In this document: positions 5,106-5,452 of the stretch, piece by piece | Numbering within the stretch: the stretch's first letter is position 1 | Layout of the letters: the number at the start of each line of letters is the position of its first letter | Assembly: GCA_946479225.1 (NCBI GenBank) | Contig: CAMLFI010000206.1 | Location: forward strand, 1-5,452 | Length of the DNA: 5,452 nt | From: an uncultured Mucilaginibacter sp. | Lineage (GTDB): Bacteria > Bacteroidota > Bacteroidia > Sphingobacteriales > Sphingobacteriaceae | Direction of reading: 5' to 3' | Made by a program: the position numbers and the translations under genes | The notes under the pieces: model-generated | Seen by the model: the letters and a program-made list of their open reading frames with translations, nothing else | Databases searched by the model: none | Told to the model about the DNA's origin: nothing

Positions 5106-5452
5106 TTACTCTTTAATGGTCATGAATAGATTATTCAATGACTCGGCGTACAGCGGATGCGCAAAAACACAGTACCTGATCCTGTCGTAAGTAATATTGC
5201 CCTCCATTGCCATTTGCAATACCGACATGATCTCGCCCCCTTCCTGGCCTAAAACAGCTGCGCCCAATATTTTTTTCGTTTTGGCATCAACAACGGCCTT
5301 CATAAAACCGCGTGTGTCGCCAACCTCAACCGCCCGCGCAACGTGCGACATGGGCAGATGTGCGATTTTAACGTTCAATCCCTGCTTTTTGGCTTCTGCC
5401 TCGCTAATACCGATACGGCCCAACTGCGGATCAGTGAACATACAATAAGGCA
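5106..5452 (-). CDS. Pyridine nucleotide-disulfide oxidoreductase, C-terminal dimerisation domain (5' partial)
   Basis: The gene runs off the right edge; about 115 C-terminal residues of an expected 450 or so are visible. Before the first visible Met the frame continues as PYC, so that Met ([11 protein letters not shown]) is internal and not a start. The segment is the dimerisation domain of class I FAD enzymes such as dihydrolipoamide dehydrogenase, glutathione/mycothione reductase, MerA and Rcl[46 protein letters not shown] and [12 protein letters not shown] are typical. The His-Pro-x-x-x-Glu pair, which acts as acid-base in the partner subunit of disulfide-reducing members, is present. The protein ends MTIKE and lacks the C-terminal Cys-Cys of true mercuric reductase. 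The N-terminal CxxxxC redox motif lies outside the window, so the substrate cannot be assigned. It precedes the ATPase gene by 7 bases and so is probably in the egt operon. Confidence 0.88.
   Translation of the reverse strand, partial: PYCMFTDPQLGRIGISEAEAKKQGLNVKIAHLPMSHVARAVEVGDTRGFMKAVVDAKTKKILGAAVLGQEGGEIMSVLQMAMEGNITYDRIRYCVFAHPLYAESLNNLFMTIKE

Noticed and set aside
5106..5441. Complete small protein of 111 residues starting at MFTDPQ
   Set aside because: The frame stays open to the right edge, and the segment is the C-terminal domain of a much larger flavoenzyme, so the Met is internal.
5106..5452. Mercuric reductase (merA)
   Set aside because: The C-terminal vicinal cysteine pair of MerA is missing, and no mer gene is nearby.
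1..5452. CRISPR array, tRNA, rRNA, insertion sequence or phage genes
   Set aside because: No regularly spaced repeats, cloverleaf-like segment, transposase motif or terminal inverted repeats were seen; nearly all the sequence is explained by the minus-strand operon.

Overview
The window looks like Bacteroidota DNA, most probably from the Sphingobacteriaceae (Mucilaginibacter/Pedobacter-like). This rests on general grounds: moderate GC, almost no Shine-Dalgarno sequences at gene starts, a short Bacteroidota-style lipoprotein, a C/G-run repeat inside a coding region, and the flavour of the proteins. No marker gene fixes the taxon.

Layout. At the left edge, two short plus-strand reading frames run rightward. 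The first is the tail of a membrane protein, possibly VanZ-like (1-87). It overlaps a 45-residue cysteine-rich lipoprotein (74-211) that is easily missed. A 219-base convergent spacer (212-430) follows; it holds no gene but is crowded with GTTCC/GGAAC words and hairpins. Everything from 431 to the right edge lies on the minus strand and reads right to left as one tight gene string. In transcription order it is: the C-terminal part of a flavin-dependent pyridine nucleotide-disulfide oxidoreductase (5452-5106), an OpuCA/ProV-type ABC ATPase (5098-4142), a fused ABC permease plus substrate-binding protein (4149-2578), egtB (2577-1426) and egtD (1414-431). The junctions are a 7-base gap, an 8-base overlap, a stop codon directly abutting a start codon, and an 11-base gap. 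This strongly suggests one operon whose promoter lies beyond the right edge.

How the genes work together. EgtD trimethylates histidine to hercynine, and EgtB adds sulfur to hercynine with iron and O2: the two committed steps of ergothioneine synthesis. The two transporter genes belong to the quaternary-amine (glycine betaine/choline/carnitine) ABC family. That family also contains EgtUV, the known bacterial ergothioneine importer, which has the same permease-binding-protein fusion. Ergothioneine and hercynine are both betaines, so the natural reading is a combined make-and-import locus for ergothioneine or a related histidine betaine. The disulfide reductase may add a redox function.

The most striking observation is that the binding domain of the fused transporter appears circularly permuted. 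The half that is normally C-terminal follows directly on the membrane domain, and the normal N-terminal half comes last. The recognisable betaine-cage motifs are all retained, which argues for a working, rearranged receptor.
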